Notes: a model not told the origin generated them from the letters alone. Counted from the first letter of the stretch, positions 1 to 7,096 are shown. The stretch: DNA of 23,554 bases from GCA-003244245 sp036501085 (GCA_036501085.1 DASYAZ010000077.1:1-23554); one strand, 5' to 3'. Numbers and translations are program-made.

Positions 1-532
1 CCCGCCGATTCTGTAGCCCAACCTGCCGCGTCACCGAGCACCGCCGGCTCCACATGTGACCACCGCTACCACGATGTGCCACCGGCTCACACGAGAGAAG
101 GAACCACCTCAAACGATCTTGACACACATAGAAGCGTCACAGACTTGATCACCGCCTCGGCGCTGGGCCATGACTTCTGCTGACACGCCGAGCACAGCTC
201 GATTCACGCCAAGCGCGCGCCATAACTCAATATCTCCAGAGTCGGGTTTGCGCACCGACAGGCGATGGCGTCCCGGCCGGCGCGACCGCGGTGGTTGCAT
301 TTGTGGTTGCATTCGCTCGCGATCAGTACGACCCGGGGGTGACCGTGCCCGGCGGTTGACCTGCCCATACTGCTGAGGCGGTCACCGCTGATCACCGGGG
401 CGCAGACCTCGAAAGCGCGCTCCTCTCCGTGAGCCGCTTGGACGGTGAGTGACGAGCTGAATGACAACCACCGCGCACGTAGGCGTGCTCAACCCGGACT
501 CTCGGGGTTCGTCAATAGGTCGCCCTAGAACA

Positions 533-558
533 AGAGGTACCTCTAGCAAGGTACCTTG
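533..558. promoter_or_regulatory. Tandem 12-bp palindromes centred on GGTACC
   Basis: AGAGGTACCTCT (533-544) and CAAGGTACCTTG (547-558) are each perfect palindromes, separated by 2 bp, so their centres lie 14 bp apart. Both share the core AGGTACCT. Paired palindromes of this size are typical binding sites for dimeric regulators such as the TetR, PadR or MarR families. No gene starts immediately downstream on either strand, so the target is unknown. A structural role in the transcript tail of the minus-strand two-component operon is the alternative. Confidence 0.45.
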
Positions 559-590
559 CGAGTCCGGCAACCTTGGTGTGAAACTCGGCG

Positions 591-614
591 CACCCAGGGG
601 TTCTTACCCCGGTG
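591..614 (-). terminator. Hairpin downstream of response regulator
   Basis: CACC (591-594) plus GGGG (597-600) can pair with CCCC (607-610) plus GGTG (611-614), leaving a 2-nt bulge and a 6-nt loop. It sits about 20 nt past the stop of the response regulator gene on the minus strand. There is no U-run, so it is at best a weak or factor-assisted terminator. Confidence 0.3.
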
Positions 615-634
615 CTGCAGTTCAGGGGGCTGGG

Positions 635-1312
635 CTAGCGGGTCCAGCCGGGGCGGACCAGGCCCGTTTCGTAGGCCAGGACGACGAGCTGTGCGCGATC
701 CCGGGCTCCGGTTTTGATCATGGCGCGGCTGACGTGGGTCTTGGCGGTAGCGGGGCTGACGATGAGCCGGGCGGCGATCTCGTCGTTGGTCAGGCCGGCC
801 GCGACGAGGGTGACCACTTCGCGTTCCCGCTCGGTGAGGGTGCCCAGCAGCGCAGTCCGTTGCGCCTCGGGCGCGGGCGGTTTCGAGCGGGCCGCGAACT
901 CCTCGATCAGGCGCCGGGTGACGGTGGGGGAGAGCAGCGCGTCACCGCCGTGCACCACCCGCAGAGCCTGCAGCAACTGGGCGGGCTCGGTGTCCTTGAC
1001 CAGGAACCCGCTCGCCCCGGAGCGGATGGCCTCGAAGATGTAGGCGTCCTCGGCGAACGTGGTCAGCACGATCACCCGGACGCTGGCCAGCGCGGGGTCG
1101 GCGACGATGTCGCGGGTGGCGGCCAGGCCGTCCTTACCGGGCATCCGGATGTCCATGAGCACGATGTCGGGGACGGTCTTGCGGATGACCGCGACGGTGT
1201 CGTGGCCGTTGGCGGCCTCACCGACGACGGCGATGTCAGCCTCGGCGCCGAGCAGCGCGTGGAACCCGGCGCGCACCAGGCTCTGGTCATCGGCCAGCAC
1301 AACCCGGATCAC
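635..1312 (-). CDS. NarL/LuxR-family response regulator
   Basis: This 225-aa DNA-binding response regulator is the output half of a two-component system. The receiver domain covers about residues 1-118, with acidic residues D8-D9, phosphoacceptor D54 in VLMDIRMPG, T84 and K106. The C-terminal GerE/LuxR helix-turn-helix covers about 157-215, starting at LTEREREVVTLVAAGLTNDE. The length is normal for the family. Its ATG overlaps the stop of the upstream histidine kinase by 4 bp (ATGA), so the two are translationally coupled. Phosphorylation by that kinase should drive dimerisation and promoter binding. The regulon cannot be read from the sequence. The neighbouring DUF1707 gene is a possible target by position only. 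Confidence 0.95.
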   Translation of the reverse strand: MIRVVLADDQSLVRAGFHALLGAEADIAVVGEAANGHDTVAVIRKTVPDIVLMDIRMPGKDGLAATRDIVADPALASVRVIVLTTFAEDAYIFEAIRSGASGFLVKDTEPAQLLQALRVVHGGDALLSPTVTRRLIEEFAARSKPPAPEAQRTALLGTLTEREREVVTLVAAGLTNDEIAARLIVSPATAKTHVSRAMIKTGARDRAQLVVLAYETGLVRPGWTR

Positions 1313-2445
1313 GAGGATTCACCTCCGGTGGGCAGGAACGCGGCGACGGTGAACCCGCCGCCGGCGCGGGATCCGGCGTGCAGGGTGCCACCGAGAGCGG
1401 CGGCGCGCTCGCGCATCCCGGCCAGCCCGTCACCACCGTCGAGGTCGCCGGCGCCTCCGACGCCGTCATCGTCGACGTTGATGCTGAGCGAGTCGTCATG
1501 GTAGGCGACCCGCACTGTGACGCGGGCCGGCCCGGCGTGCTTGCGGGTGTTGGTGAGGGACTCCTGGACGATCCGGTAGGCGGCCAGATCGACCCCGGCC
1601 GGCAGGTCCCGGACGGTGCCCAGTACCTCGACCTCGACCGGAAGGCCGGCGGCCCGGGCGTCGGCGACCAGCTCGTCGAGCCGGGCCAGGCCCGCGAGCG
1701 GATGGTGCGGTGGCGCCTCGTCGACCCCGCGTAGCACGCCGAGGGTGGCCCGCATCTCGCGCAGCAGGTCACGGCTGGACTGCTTGATCGCGGTGAGCGC
1801 GGTACGGGCCTGCTCGGGGTTGCCGTCCATCAGGTGCAACGCCACCCCGGCCTGGATGTTGATCAGTGAGACGTGGTGGCCGAGCAGGTCGTGCAGCTCC
1901 TGAGCGATCCGCAGGCGTTCGTCGGCGCCTTGGCGCCGGGCGATCTCGGCCCGGGTTGCCTGGTCCTGGGCCAGCCGCTGCTTGCGGGCCCGCCACAGCT
2001 CGGCAGCGGCGATGATTGCCGCCAACCAGGCGGTCAAGGCGCCAATGCTGACCCACGGGAGTGACTGCCCCGGATGCTGCACCGCGTGCCAGCCGATCGA
2101 GACCACCCCGCCGGCGGCGATGATCCCGATCGCGGCCCACCGGTGGCCGGCGACGACGGCACCCACGAGGGCCACCACGCTGGCCAGGTACACCGGGCCC
2201 ATCGGGTATCCCAGGCCACGGTAAATCACCATCGCCGCCGTGACGGTGGCCAGTACCCAGACCGGCCAGTACCGCCGGAGGACCAGCGCGGCGGGGCCGG
2301 CGACCAGCAGCCCGACGCCCAGCGCATCGAGCGGCCGGGCCCCCGGCTGACCCAGCGCCGCGAAATGGGTGCCGACCAGCGAGATGAAGCCGACGACGAG
2401 GGCCACCGCGACGTCTCGGATCCGGCCCTGCCACACCGCCAGCAC
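1309..2445 (-). CDS. Sensor histidine kinase (NarL/DesK type)
   Basis: This 378-aa membrane histidine kinase phosphorylates the coupled response regulator. Four to five hydrophobic segments fill residues 10-150, with almost no extracytoplasmic domain, so it probably senses a signal in or near the membrane. A linker helix (about 150-175) leads to a HisKA_3 dimerisation domain with phosphoacceptor H185 in AQELHDLLGHHVS. The HATPase domain follows, with the N-box around N299 (RIVQESLTNTRKHA), G1 at DDDGVGG (325-331) and G2 at GDGLAGMRERA (338-348). The start used is GTG at 2445. The stop overlaps the regulator start by 4 bp. This type of short multi-TM kinase is common in actinomycetes, often beside transporters, but no transporter is adjacent here. 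Confidence 0.93.
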   Translation of the reverse strand: MLAVWQGRIRDVAVALVVGFISLVGTHFAALGQPGARPLDALGVGLLVAGPAALVLRRYWPVWVLATVTAAMVIYRGLGYPMGPVYLASVVALVGAVVAGHRWAAIGIIAAGGVVSIGWHAVQHPGQSLPWVSIGALTAWLAAIIAAAELWRARKQRLAQDQATRAEIARRQGADERLRIAQELHDLLGHHVSLINIQAGVALHLMDGNPEQARTALTAIKQSSRDLLREMRATLGVLRGVDEAPPHHPLAGLARLDELVADARAAGLPVEVEVLGTVRDLPAGVDLAAYRIVQESLTNTRKHAGPARVTVRVAYHDDSLSINVDDDGVGGAGDLDGGDGLAGMRERAAALGGTLHAGSRAGGGFTVAAFLPTGGESS

Positions 2446-2612
2446 GGGCTTGAGCCTATCCGCGCCACCCGGCGCGAGGCGTCGGTTCGCGGGCGTACCC
2501 GTGCCTACGCCCCGGGGAGGGTGCGCGGGAGCTCGCAGCCTCCACCGGAGGTGCGCCAGGTGCCGTCCGGAGCGGGACGCGCCGCCGGCCGCACCCGCGC
2601 ACGATCGACCGC
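2446..2612. promoter_or_regulatory. Divergent intergenic region, kinase / DUF1707 gene
   Basis: These 167 bp separate divergently transcribed genes and must carry both promoters. The sequence is very GC-rich and I could not assign clear -10 or -35 boxes. The divergent arrangement makes control by the two-component system plausible, but this is inference only. Confidence 0.35.
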
Positions 2613-3056
2613 ATGACGAACTCCGAGTCCCGCGTGCCGCCCAGCTCGCTGCGCGTGTCCGACGCCGAGCGCGAGCAGGTCGCCACCCGCATCCGCGATG
2701 CCGCCGAGCGGGGAATGCTCACCCTCGCCGAGGCCGATGAGCGCCAGGCCGCCGCGTATGCCGCCAAGATCCGCGCCGATCTGGCTGGCCTCACCGACGA
2801 CCTCCCCGCGCCCCAGCCCGCTGCTGGGCCCGACCTCAGCCTGCCGCTGCATCCCGCGGAGCGAAATCGCCTCGCAGTGCACGCCGCCCTGGCGGTAGTC
2901 CTGGCGACCCTGCTGATCGTGCGCTGGGCGCTGGGCCCGGTGCCATGGTTCTGGCCGGCCGCTCCGATGTTCTGGCTCTCGGTCAGCCTCGTGCTGCACT
3001 ACCGCTGGGTGCGGCACCGGCGGGCACCCCGGCCGCTGGCGCCGTCACGGACCTAA
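2613..3056 (+). CDS. DUF1707 domain protein with two membrane helices
   Basis: This is a 147-aa protein. Residues 13-65 match the DUF1707 (SHOCT-like) pattern, LRVSDAEREQVATRIRDAAERG followed by LTLAEADERQAAAYAAKIRADL. Two hydrophobic segments follow at about 88-104 and 111-130, separated by a short WALGPVPWFWP turn, and then a basic tail RWVRHRRAPR. The layout puts the DUF1707 domain and the tail in the cytoplasm. The biochemical role of the family is not known. It is divergent from the two-component operon, and its 3' end overlaps the 3' end of radA by 12 bp on the opposite strand. Confidence 0.85.
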   Translation: MTNSESRVPPSSLRVSDAEREQVATRIRDAAERGMLTLAEADERQAAAYAAKIRADLAGLTDDLPAPQPAAGPDLSLPLHPAERNRLAVHAALAVVLATLLIVRWALGPVPWFWPAAPMFWLSVSLVLHYRWVRHRRAPRPLAPSRT

Positions 3057-4409
3057 CCAGTCCAGGGCCGCACCCAGGTCGGCCACCGCATGCAGCCGGA
3101 TCCCCGGCGGGCCGGCGTCGCGCCCAGGAGTCGCTGCGCTCTCCGGCGGCACCAGTGCGTGCCGGAAGCCCAGCCGGGCGGCCTCGGCAAGGCGCCGGCC
3201 CAGCCCGGTTACCGGCCGGACCTCGCCGGCGAGCCCGAGTTCCCCGATCGCCGCGGTGTGCGGGGGCAGTGGGAAGTCGCTGGCCGCCGAGGCGACGGCG
3301 AGTGCCACGGCGAGATCGGCGGCCGGTTCCGCGACCCGCATCCCCCCGACCGTCGCGGTGTAGACGTCGGACCCGGTGAGCTCCACCCCCGCGCGGCGTT
3401 CCAGCACGGCCAGGATCATCGCCACCCGTGATGAGTCCAGGCCGCTGACCGCGCGGCGCGGGTTGGCCAGTGCGGACTTGGCGACCAATGCCTGCACCTC
3501 GCCCAGCAGCGGGCGCTTCCCCTCCACGACCACCGTGACTGCCGTCCCGGGCACCGACCCGTCCCGGCGGGTAACGAAGAGCCCGGACGGGTCGGGCAAG
3601 CCCACGATGCCGCCTTCGGTGAGCTCGAAGCAGCCGACCTCGTCGGCGGGCCCGAACCGGTTCTTGATCCCGCGGACCATCCGCAGCGTGGAGTGCCGGT
3701 CACCTTCGAACTGGAGCACCACGTCCACCAGGTGCTCCAGTACCCGCGGCCCGGCTACGGTGCCGTCCTTGGTGACGTGGCCGACCAGCACCACGGATAG
3801 CCCGCGCTGCTTCGCAGTGGTGATCAGCCCGCTGGCCACCGCGCGGACCTGGGAGACCCCACCCGGGCTGCCCTCCACCCCCGGGCAGCTCATGGTCTGC
3901 ACCGAGTCCACGATCAGCAACCCCGGCTCCACGATGTCGAGATGCCCGAGCACCGCAGCGAGATCGGACTCGGCGGCCAGGAACAGCTCGTCGTGCAACG
4001 CGCCGGTGCGCTGGGCCCGCAACCGGACCTGACCGGCCGACTCCTCTCCGGTGACGTAGAGCGCGCGGCGTCCACCTTGCGCGCAGCGGTGCGCGACCTC
4101 GAGCAGCAGGGTGGACTTGCCCACCCCGGGCTCGCCGGCCAGCAGAATCACCGCGCCGGGAACCAGACCGCCGCCGAGCACCCGGTCGAGCTCGCTCACC
4201 CCGGTGGGATCGGCCTGCGCGGAGTCCAGATCGATCTGGGAGATCGGGCGGGCCGGTGCCGAGGGGGCGCCAGGCGCCACCGGGACGGCTGGGCGCGGCC
4301 CGGCGGCCAGGACGCTGCCCCAGGTGTGGCACTCCGGGCAACGCCCCACCCACTTGGCCACCTCGTGACCGCAGTCAGCACAGCGGTGACCGCTCCGAAC
4401 GTTCCCCAT
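3045..4409 (-). CDS. radA: DNA repair protein RadA (Sms)
   Basis: RadA is a RecA-like ATPase that promotes branch migration of recombination intermediates. From the chosen start the protein has 454 aa. It has an N-terminal zinc finger (C10, C13, C24, C27), Walker A GEPGVGKST (92-100), Walker B LLIVDSV (164-170), the RadA-specific KNRFG motif (249-253) and a C-terminal Lon-like domain. The frame is open to an ATG at 4463, but that ATG lies inside an inverted repeat and would add 18 unrelated residues. The ATG at 4409 gives MGNVRSGHRCADCG, which fits the family. The LpqE-like gene lies upstream on the same strand, as in M. tuberculosis. The usual partner disA does not follow. Confidence 0.95.
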   Translation of the reverse strand: MGNVRSGHRCADCGHEVAKWVGRCPECHTWGSVLAAGPRPAVPVAPGAPSAPARPISQIDLDSAQADPTGVSELDRVLGGGLVPGAVILLAGEPGVGKSTLLLEVAHRCAQGGRRALYVTGEESAGQVRLRAQRTGALHDELFLAAESDLAAVLGHLDIVEPGLLIVDSVQTMSCPGVEGSPGGVSQVRAVASGLITTAKQRGLSVVLVGHVTKDGTVAGPRVLEHLVDVVLQFEGDRHSTLRMVRGIKNRFGPADEVGCFELTEGGIVGLPDPSGLFVTRRDGSVPGTAVTVVVEGKRPLLGEVQALVAKSALANPRRAVSGLDSSRVAMILAVLERRAGVELTGSDVYTATVGGMRVAEPAADLAVALAVASAASDFPLPPHTAAIGELGLAGEVRPVTGLGRRLAEAARLGFRHALVPPESAATPGRDAGPPGIRLHAVADLGAALDWLGP

Positions 4410-4455
4410 GCCGCCGCACGCTATCCACCCACCCCGACACCCCGGCCCCCTCATC

Positions 4456-4519
4456 CCCGACATGGAGACATATCGGGCCCAATTGCCCCCCTCGAACCCC
4501 GATATGTCTCCATGTCGGG
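4456..4519. repeat. Perfect 22-bp inverted repeat, 20-nt loop
   Basis: The left arm (4456-4477, starting CCCGACATGGAG) and the right arm (4498-4519, ending CTCCATGTCGGG) are exact reverse complements over 22 bp, with a 20-nt loop at 4478-4497. It lies between the stop of the lipoprotein gene (4534) and the radA start (4409), both on the minus strand. No U-run follows. It could be a terminator-like or mRNA-stabilising hairpin for the lipoprotein transcript, or a copy of a dispersed palindromic element. Confidence 0.8.
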
Positions 4520-4533
4520 AGAGGCAGCGGGGG

Positions 4534-5079
4534 CTAGCTGGCTGAGTCGGAGGGTGTGGCCATGGGCACGGGGAGGGTGAGCTTCCCGGCGTTGCGGAAC
4601 TCGAAGGTGATCGGGGTGTTCAGCCCGGCGCGCACGGGCTGGTTGGTGGTGAGCAGCACCCGCAGCTCACCGACGTCGAGTGGGCTGGCGGGTTGCGAGG
4701 TGCCGGTCGTGCTGCCGGCGGCCGTGCTGGTGAGGGTGGTGCCGGCCGGGATCTGGGTCGTGCCGATCAACATGACCTGACCGGCGACGGGGCTGCTCAC
4801 GGAGATCAGTTCATCGGGATCGGTGCCCTGGTTGACGATGGTGAGCAGCACCGGCACGGTTGATCCTGCGGCGTAGTTACCCTGCGGGTTGCGGGGGTAG
4901 GGGATCACCACATTGCGCAGCGCGATGCTGCCCCCGATTCCGGCGTTTCCGTAGGCGCCGTCGACGGCGGACACCTGGCTGTCGGTCTGGGTGACCTGGC
5001 CCGCGCTGCAGCCGGCCACGGCCAACGCGGCGGCGCAACAGGTGAGGATTCGCGCCATGCCGTTGAGGGGGACCCGCAT
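4534..5079 (-). CDS. LpqE-like secreted lipoprotein
   Basis: This 181-aa lipoprotein has a signal peptide ending in a lipobox, ALAVAGC, with C24 as the lipidated cysteine. The mature part is a beta-rich domain. It has NVVIPYPRNPQGNYAAGSTVPVL, a central DELISVSSPVAG and a Thr/Ser-rich segment TSTAAGSTTGTSQPAS, then a strand-rich C-terminus (GELRVLLTTNQPVRAG). Position and layout match LpqE (Rv3584), next to radA and divergent from carD. The fold recalls PCuAC-like copper chaperones, but I see no clear metal-binding Met/His set. The frame is open further upstream, but the ATG at 5079 gives a proper signal peptide. A second ATG at 5058 (MARILTCC) is also possible. Confidence 0.85.
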   Translation of the reverse strand: MRVPLNGMARILTCCAAALAVAGCSAGQVTQTDSQVSAVDGAYGNAGIGGSIALRNVVIPYPRNPQGNYAAGSTVPVLLTIVNQGTDPDELISVSSPVAGQVMLIGTTQIPAGTTLTSTAAGSTTGTSQPASPLDVGELRVLLTTNQPVRAGLNTPITFEFRNAGKLTLPVPMATPSDSAS

Positions 5080-5142
5080 GCTCAGAGCGTATCCGACAGG
5101 TCCATCCGGGAGCCGCGACGTACCAGTGGGCTCAGCCCGCCC

Positions 5143-5172
5143 CGGTCCGACTCGGTCCGACTCGGTTCGACT
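5143..5172. repeat. Three tandem 10-bp repeats upstream of carD
   Basis: CGGTCCGACT occurs at 5143-5152 and 5153-5162, followed by CGGTTCGACT at 5163-5172. The 10-bp period places each copy on the same DNA face. The array lies in the divergent region between the lipoprotein and carD, so it could be a regulator-binding array or simple slippage. Confidence 0.6.
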
Positions 5173-5323
5173 CTGCCCGTCGACGCGGATCCCTCGTAGC
5201 AGGTCCACAATGGAGTGACTGTGAGCTGCGGAGCACCGAGATGCCTGGTGTGAGCCCGTTGTCGGATCCTCTGACCTGCGACGACGCGCCCGATGCCCCG
5301 CGCACCACCATTCCGGGGCGTGG

Positions 5324-5329
5324 TAACCT
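5324..5329 (+). promoter_or_regulatory. Candidate -10 box of the carD promoter
   Basis: TAACCT at 5324-5329 fits the actinomycete TANNNT -10 pattern and would start transcription near 5336, about 20 nt before the carD ATG. A Shine-Dalgarno-like AAGGGGCAGAGG precedes the ATG. No good -35 box is visible, as is common for CarD/RbpA-dependent promoters. Confidence 0.4.
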
Positions 5330-5356
5330 GGAGGCAGCGAAAGGGGCAGAGGACAC

Positions 5357-5845
5357 ATGGTTTTTAAGGTCGGAGAGACCGTCGTCTACCCGCACCACGG
5401 TGCCGCTCTCATTGAGGCCATCGAGACCCGAGTGATCAAGGGCGAGGAGAAGAAGTACCTCGTCCTCAAGGTCGCTCAGGGTGATCTGACTGTTCGTGTT
5501 CCCGCTGCCAACGCCGAATTCGTCGGTGTCCGGGACGTGGTCGGCCAAGAGGGTCTCGATCGGGTTTTCGAGGTGCTGCGGGCTCCTCACACTGAGGAGC
5601 CGACGAACTGGTCGCGGCGTTACAAGGCCAACCTGGAGAAGCTCGCCTCAGGCGACGTCAACAAGGTGGCGGAAGTTGTCCGGGATCTCTGGCGTCGTGA
5701 GCGTGATCGCGGCCTGTCGGCCGGCGAGAAGCGGATGCTCGCGAAAGCCAGGCAGATCCTGGTCAGTGAGCTCGCGCTCGCCGAAGGCACCAACGAGGAC
5801 AACGCCGAGGTGCTGCTCGACGAGGTCCTCGCTGCCGCGTCCTGA
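5357..5845 (+). CDS. carD: CarD, RNA polymerase-binding regulator
   Basis: CarD (162 aa) is an essential global transcription factor in actinobacteria. It binds the RNA polymerase beta subunit and stabilises the open promoter complex. The N-terminal RNA-polymerase-interaction domain begins MVFKVGETVVYPHHGAALIE. R25 and R47, at the positions used for beta contact in M. tuberculosis, are both present. W85 (EPTNWSRRYK), which wedges into the -10 region, is also conserved. The C-terminal helical DNA-binding domain contains EVVRDLWRRERDRGLS and SAGEKRMLAKARQIL. The length is as expected. It heads the plus-strand run with ispD and ispF. Confidence 0.98.
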   Translation: MVFKVGETVVYPHHGAALIEAIETRVIKGEEKKYLVLKVAQGDLTVRVPAANAEFVGVRDVVGQEGLDRVFEVLRAPHTEEPTNWSRRYKANLEKLASGDVNKVAEVVRDLWRRERDRGLSAGEKRMLAKARQILVSELALAEGTNEDNAEVLLDEVLAAAS

Positions 5846-5870
5846 GCTACCCGCTGCTGACCGTCGCACT

Positions 5871-6587
5871 ATTCCGTGGCCCGGACGGCGGGTAGCGGCG
5901 CTGGTCCCTGCGGCGGGACGCGGCGAGCGGTTGGCGGCTGGGATGCCCAAGGCGTTCGTACCGCTGTGCGGGCGCCCCCTGATCTGGCACTGCGTTCAGG
6001 GACTGCTGGCGTCCGGTCACGTCGAGGTGGTGGCGGTCGCCGTGGGTGCGCATCACCATGACGATGCCTGGGCGGCGCTCGCCGACGCGGGGGATCGGGT
6101 GCGCGTGGTGACTGGTGGCAGGTACCGGTCGGACTCGGTCCGGGCCGCCCTGGGCAGCGTGCCGGACGCCGACGTGGTGCTGGTGCACGACGCCGCCCGC
6201 TGCCTCACCCCGGTGAGCGTGATCCAAGCGGTGGTGCGGGCGGTCCTGGGCGGAGCGCAGGCCGTGGTGCCCGTGCTGATGGTGGCCGACACGATCAAGC
6301 AAGTGGATTCCGGCGGTTGCGTGGTGGGCACGCTGGACCGGGCGAGCCTGCGCACGGTCCAGACCCCGCAGGGGTTCGACGCAGACCTGCTTCGCCGTGC
6401 GCACCGGGCGCCGTGCGGGCCGGTGACCGATGACGCCGGCCTCGTCGAGGCGCTGGGGGTGGCTGTGCGCACCCTGCCCGGGCATCCGCATGCCTTCAAG
6501 ATCACCACCTCGTTCGATCTCGCCATTGCCGAGGCGGTGGTCGGCGCGAGAACCCCCGGTCAGCTACGCGTACCGGGTCAGCCATGA
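5871..6587 (+). CDS. ispD: IspD, MEP cytidylyltransferase; start region anomalous
   Basis: IspD joins CTP and 2-C-methyl-D-erythritol 4-phosphate in the MEP isoprenoid pathway. The family motifs are intact: VPAAGRGERLAAGMPKAF (CTP loop), GGRYRSDSVRAAL, VLVHDAARCLTP, TPQGF, TDDAGLVE and FKITTSFD. The problem is the start. In this frame there is no ATG, GTG or TTG between the carD stop and the CTP loop, so 5871 is an ATT codon used only to mark the readable frame. A CTG at 5832 and GTGs near 5697-5703 lie inside carD. A GTG at 5876 lies one frame off. Removing one G from GGG at 5890-5892 would join it, giving MARTAVAALVPAAG, a normal IspD N-terminus. This suggests a sequencing indel, or less likely a real frameshift. 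The 3' end overlaps ispF by 4 bp. Confidence 0.9.
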   Translation: MPWPGRRVAALVPAAGRGERLAAGMPKAFVPLCGRPLIWHCVQGLLASGHVEVVAVAVGAHHHDDAWAALADAGDRVRVVTGGRYRSDSVRAALGSVPDADVVLVHDAARCLTPVSVIQAVVRAVLGGAQAVVPVLMVADTIKQVDSGGCVVGTLDRASLRTVQTPQGFDADLLRRAHRAPCGPVTDDAGLVEALGVAVRTLPGHPHAFKITTSFDLAIAEAVVGARTPGQLRVPGQP

Positions 6588-7048
6588 GGGTGGGAATCGG
6601 GACCGACGTGCACCCGGTGCACGCCGGCCGGGACTGCTGGATAGCGGGGTTGCACTGGCCCGGGATACCGGGATGTGCTGGGCACTCCGACGGCGACGTC
6701 GCCGCGCACGCCCTGTGCGACGCTGCGCTGTCCGCCGCAGGTCTGGGCGATCTGGGTGCGGTGTTCGGCACCGACGATCAGCGGTGGACCGGCGCGCACG
6801 GCGCCGAGCTGCTCGCCGAGGTATGCAGCAGGCTGGCCGGCCAGGGCTGGATGGTGGGCAACGGCGCGGTGCAGGTGATCGGCAACCTGCCCCGGGTGGG
6901 CGGACGCCGGGATGAGGCGCAGCGGGTCCTGTCCGGCGCTCTGGGTGGGCCGATCTCAGTATCCGGGACCACGACCGACGGCCTCGGGCTGACCGGCCGC
7001 GGGGAGGGCGTGGCAGCGGTGGCAGTGGTGCTGCTCGTGAGTGCGTAA
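6584..7048 (+). CDS. ispF: IspF, 2-C-methyl-D-erythritol 2,4-cyclodiphosphate synthase
   Basis: IspF (154 aa) forms the cyclodiphosphate ring two steps after IspD in the MEP pathway and acts as a trimer with an active-site zinc. The zinc ligands are visible: D8 and H10 in GIGTDVHPV, and H34 in AGHSDGDVAAHALCDA. The C-terminal substrate-binding segment TTTDGLGLTGRGEG is present. The length is normal. Its ATG overlaps the ispD stop by 4 bp, indicating coupled translation. Its last codons and stop form part of the left arm of a 20-bp inverted repeat. Confidence 0.97.
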   Translation: MRVGIGTDVHPVHAGRDCWIAGLHWPGIPGCAGHSDGDVAAHALCDAALSAAGLGDLGAVFGTDDQRWTGAHGAELLAEVCSRLAGQGWMVGNGAVQVIGNLPRVGGRRDEAQRVLSGALGGPISVSGTTTDGLGLTGRGEGVAAVAVVLLVSA

Positions 7049-7077
7049 CAGTGTTAGAACACTGTTACGCACTCACG
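7036..7077. repeat. Perfect 20-bp inverted repeat at the ispF end
   Basis: CGTGAGTGCGTAACAGTGTT (7036-7055) and its exact reverse complement (7058-7077) are separated by 2 nt. The left arm includes the ispF stop codon. The cysS start follows 19 nt later. A hairpin this strong in the transcript could terminate transcription without a U-run or protect the upstream mRNA. Its perfection also suits a dispersed palindromic element. Confidence 0.8.
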
Positions 7078-7096
7078 ACCCTCTACCATCACCCCG

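Larger units (their letters stand above)
1..634. other. Gene-free stretch at left edge
   Basis: I see no convincing coding region here. Short open frames exist on both strands, but none has a recognisable domain, a ribosome binding site or actinomycete-like composition. It contains an 11-bp direct repeat GTGGTTGCATT at 291-301 and 303-313, two tandem 12-bp palindromes at 533-558, and a hairpin at 591-614 just past the response regulator stop. It could be a remnant of a decayed gene or mobile element, but nothing identifies one. Confidence 0.5.

Noticed and set aside
291..313. 11-bp direct repeat as an attachment site
   Set aside because: No integrase gene, no tRNA and no second distant copy were seen, so it is only a local repeat.
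109..467. Short minus-strand frames as a possible integrase or regulator end
   Set aside because: No catalytic residues or domain pattern are visible, and the CNHKCNH stretch simply reflects the 11-bp direct repeat.
461..1504. 347-codon plus-strand open frame
   Set aside because: It lies opposite the response regulator and kinase, which have full domain motifs. Its product is low-complexity Gly/Asp/Gln-rich sequence, the normal mirror of a high-GC gene.
3942..4580. 212-codon plus-strand open frame across radA and the inverted repeat
   Set aside because: It overlaps radA on the other strand, and its product has no recognisable feature.
5143..5172. Possible CRISPR-like array
   Set aside because: The three repeats are contiguous with no spacers and there are no cas genes.
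5876..6061. Separate 61-aa gene starting at GTG 5876
   Set aside because: It begins at what is probably the true ispD start but runs in the wrong frame; the product is domain-free after the first residues.
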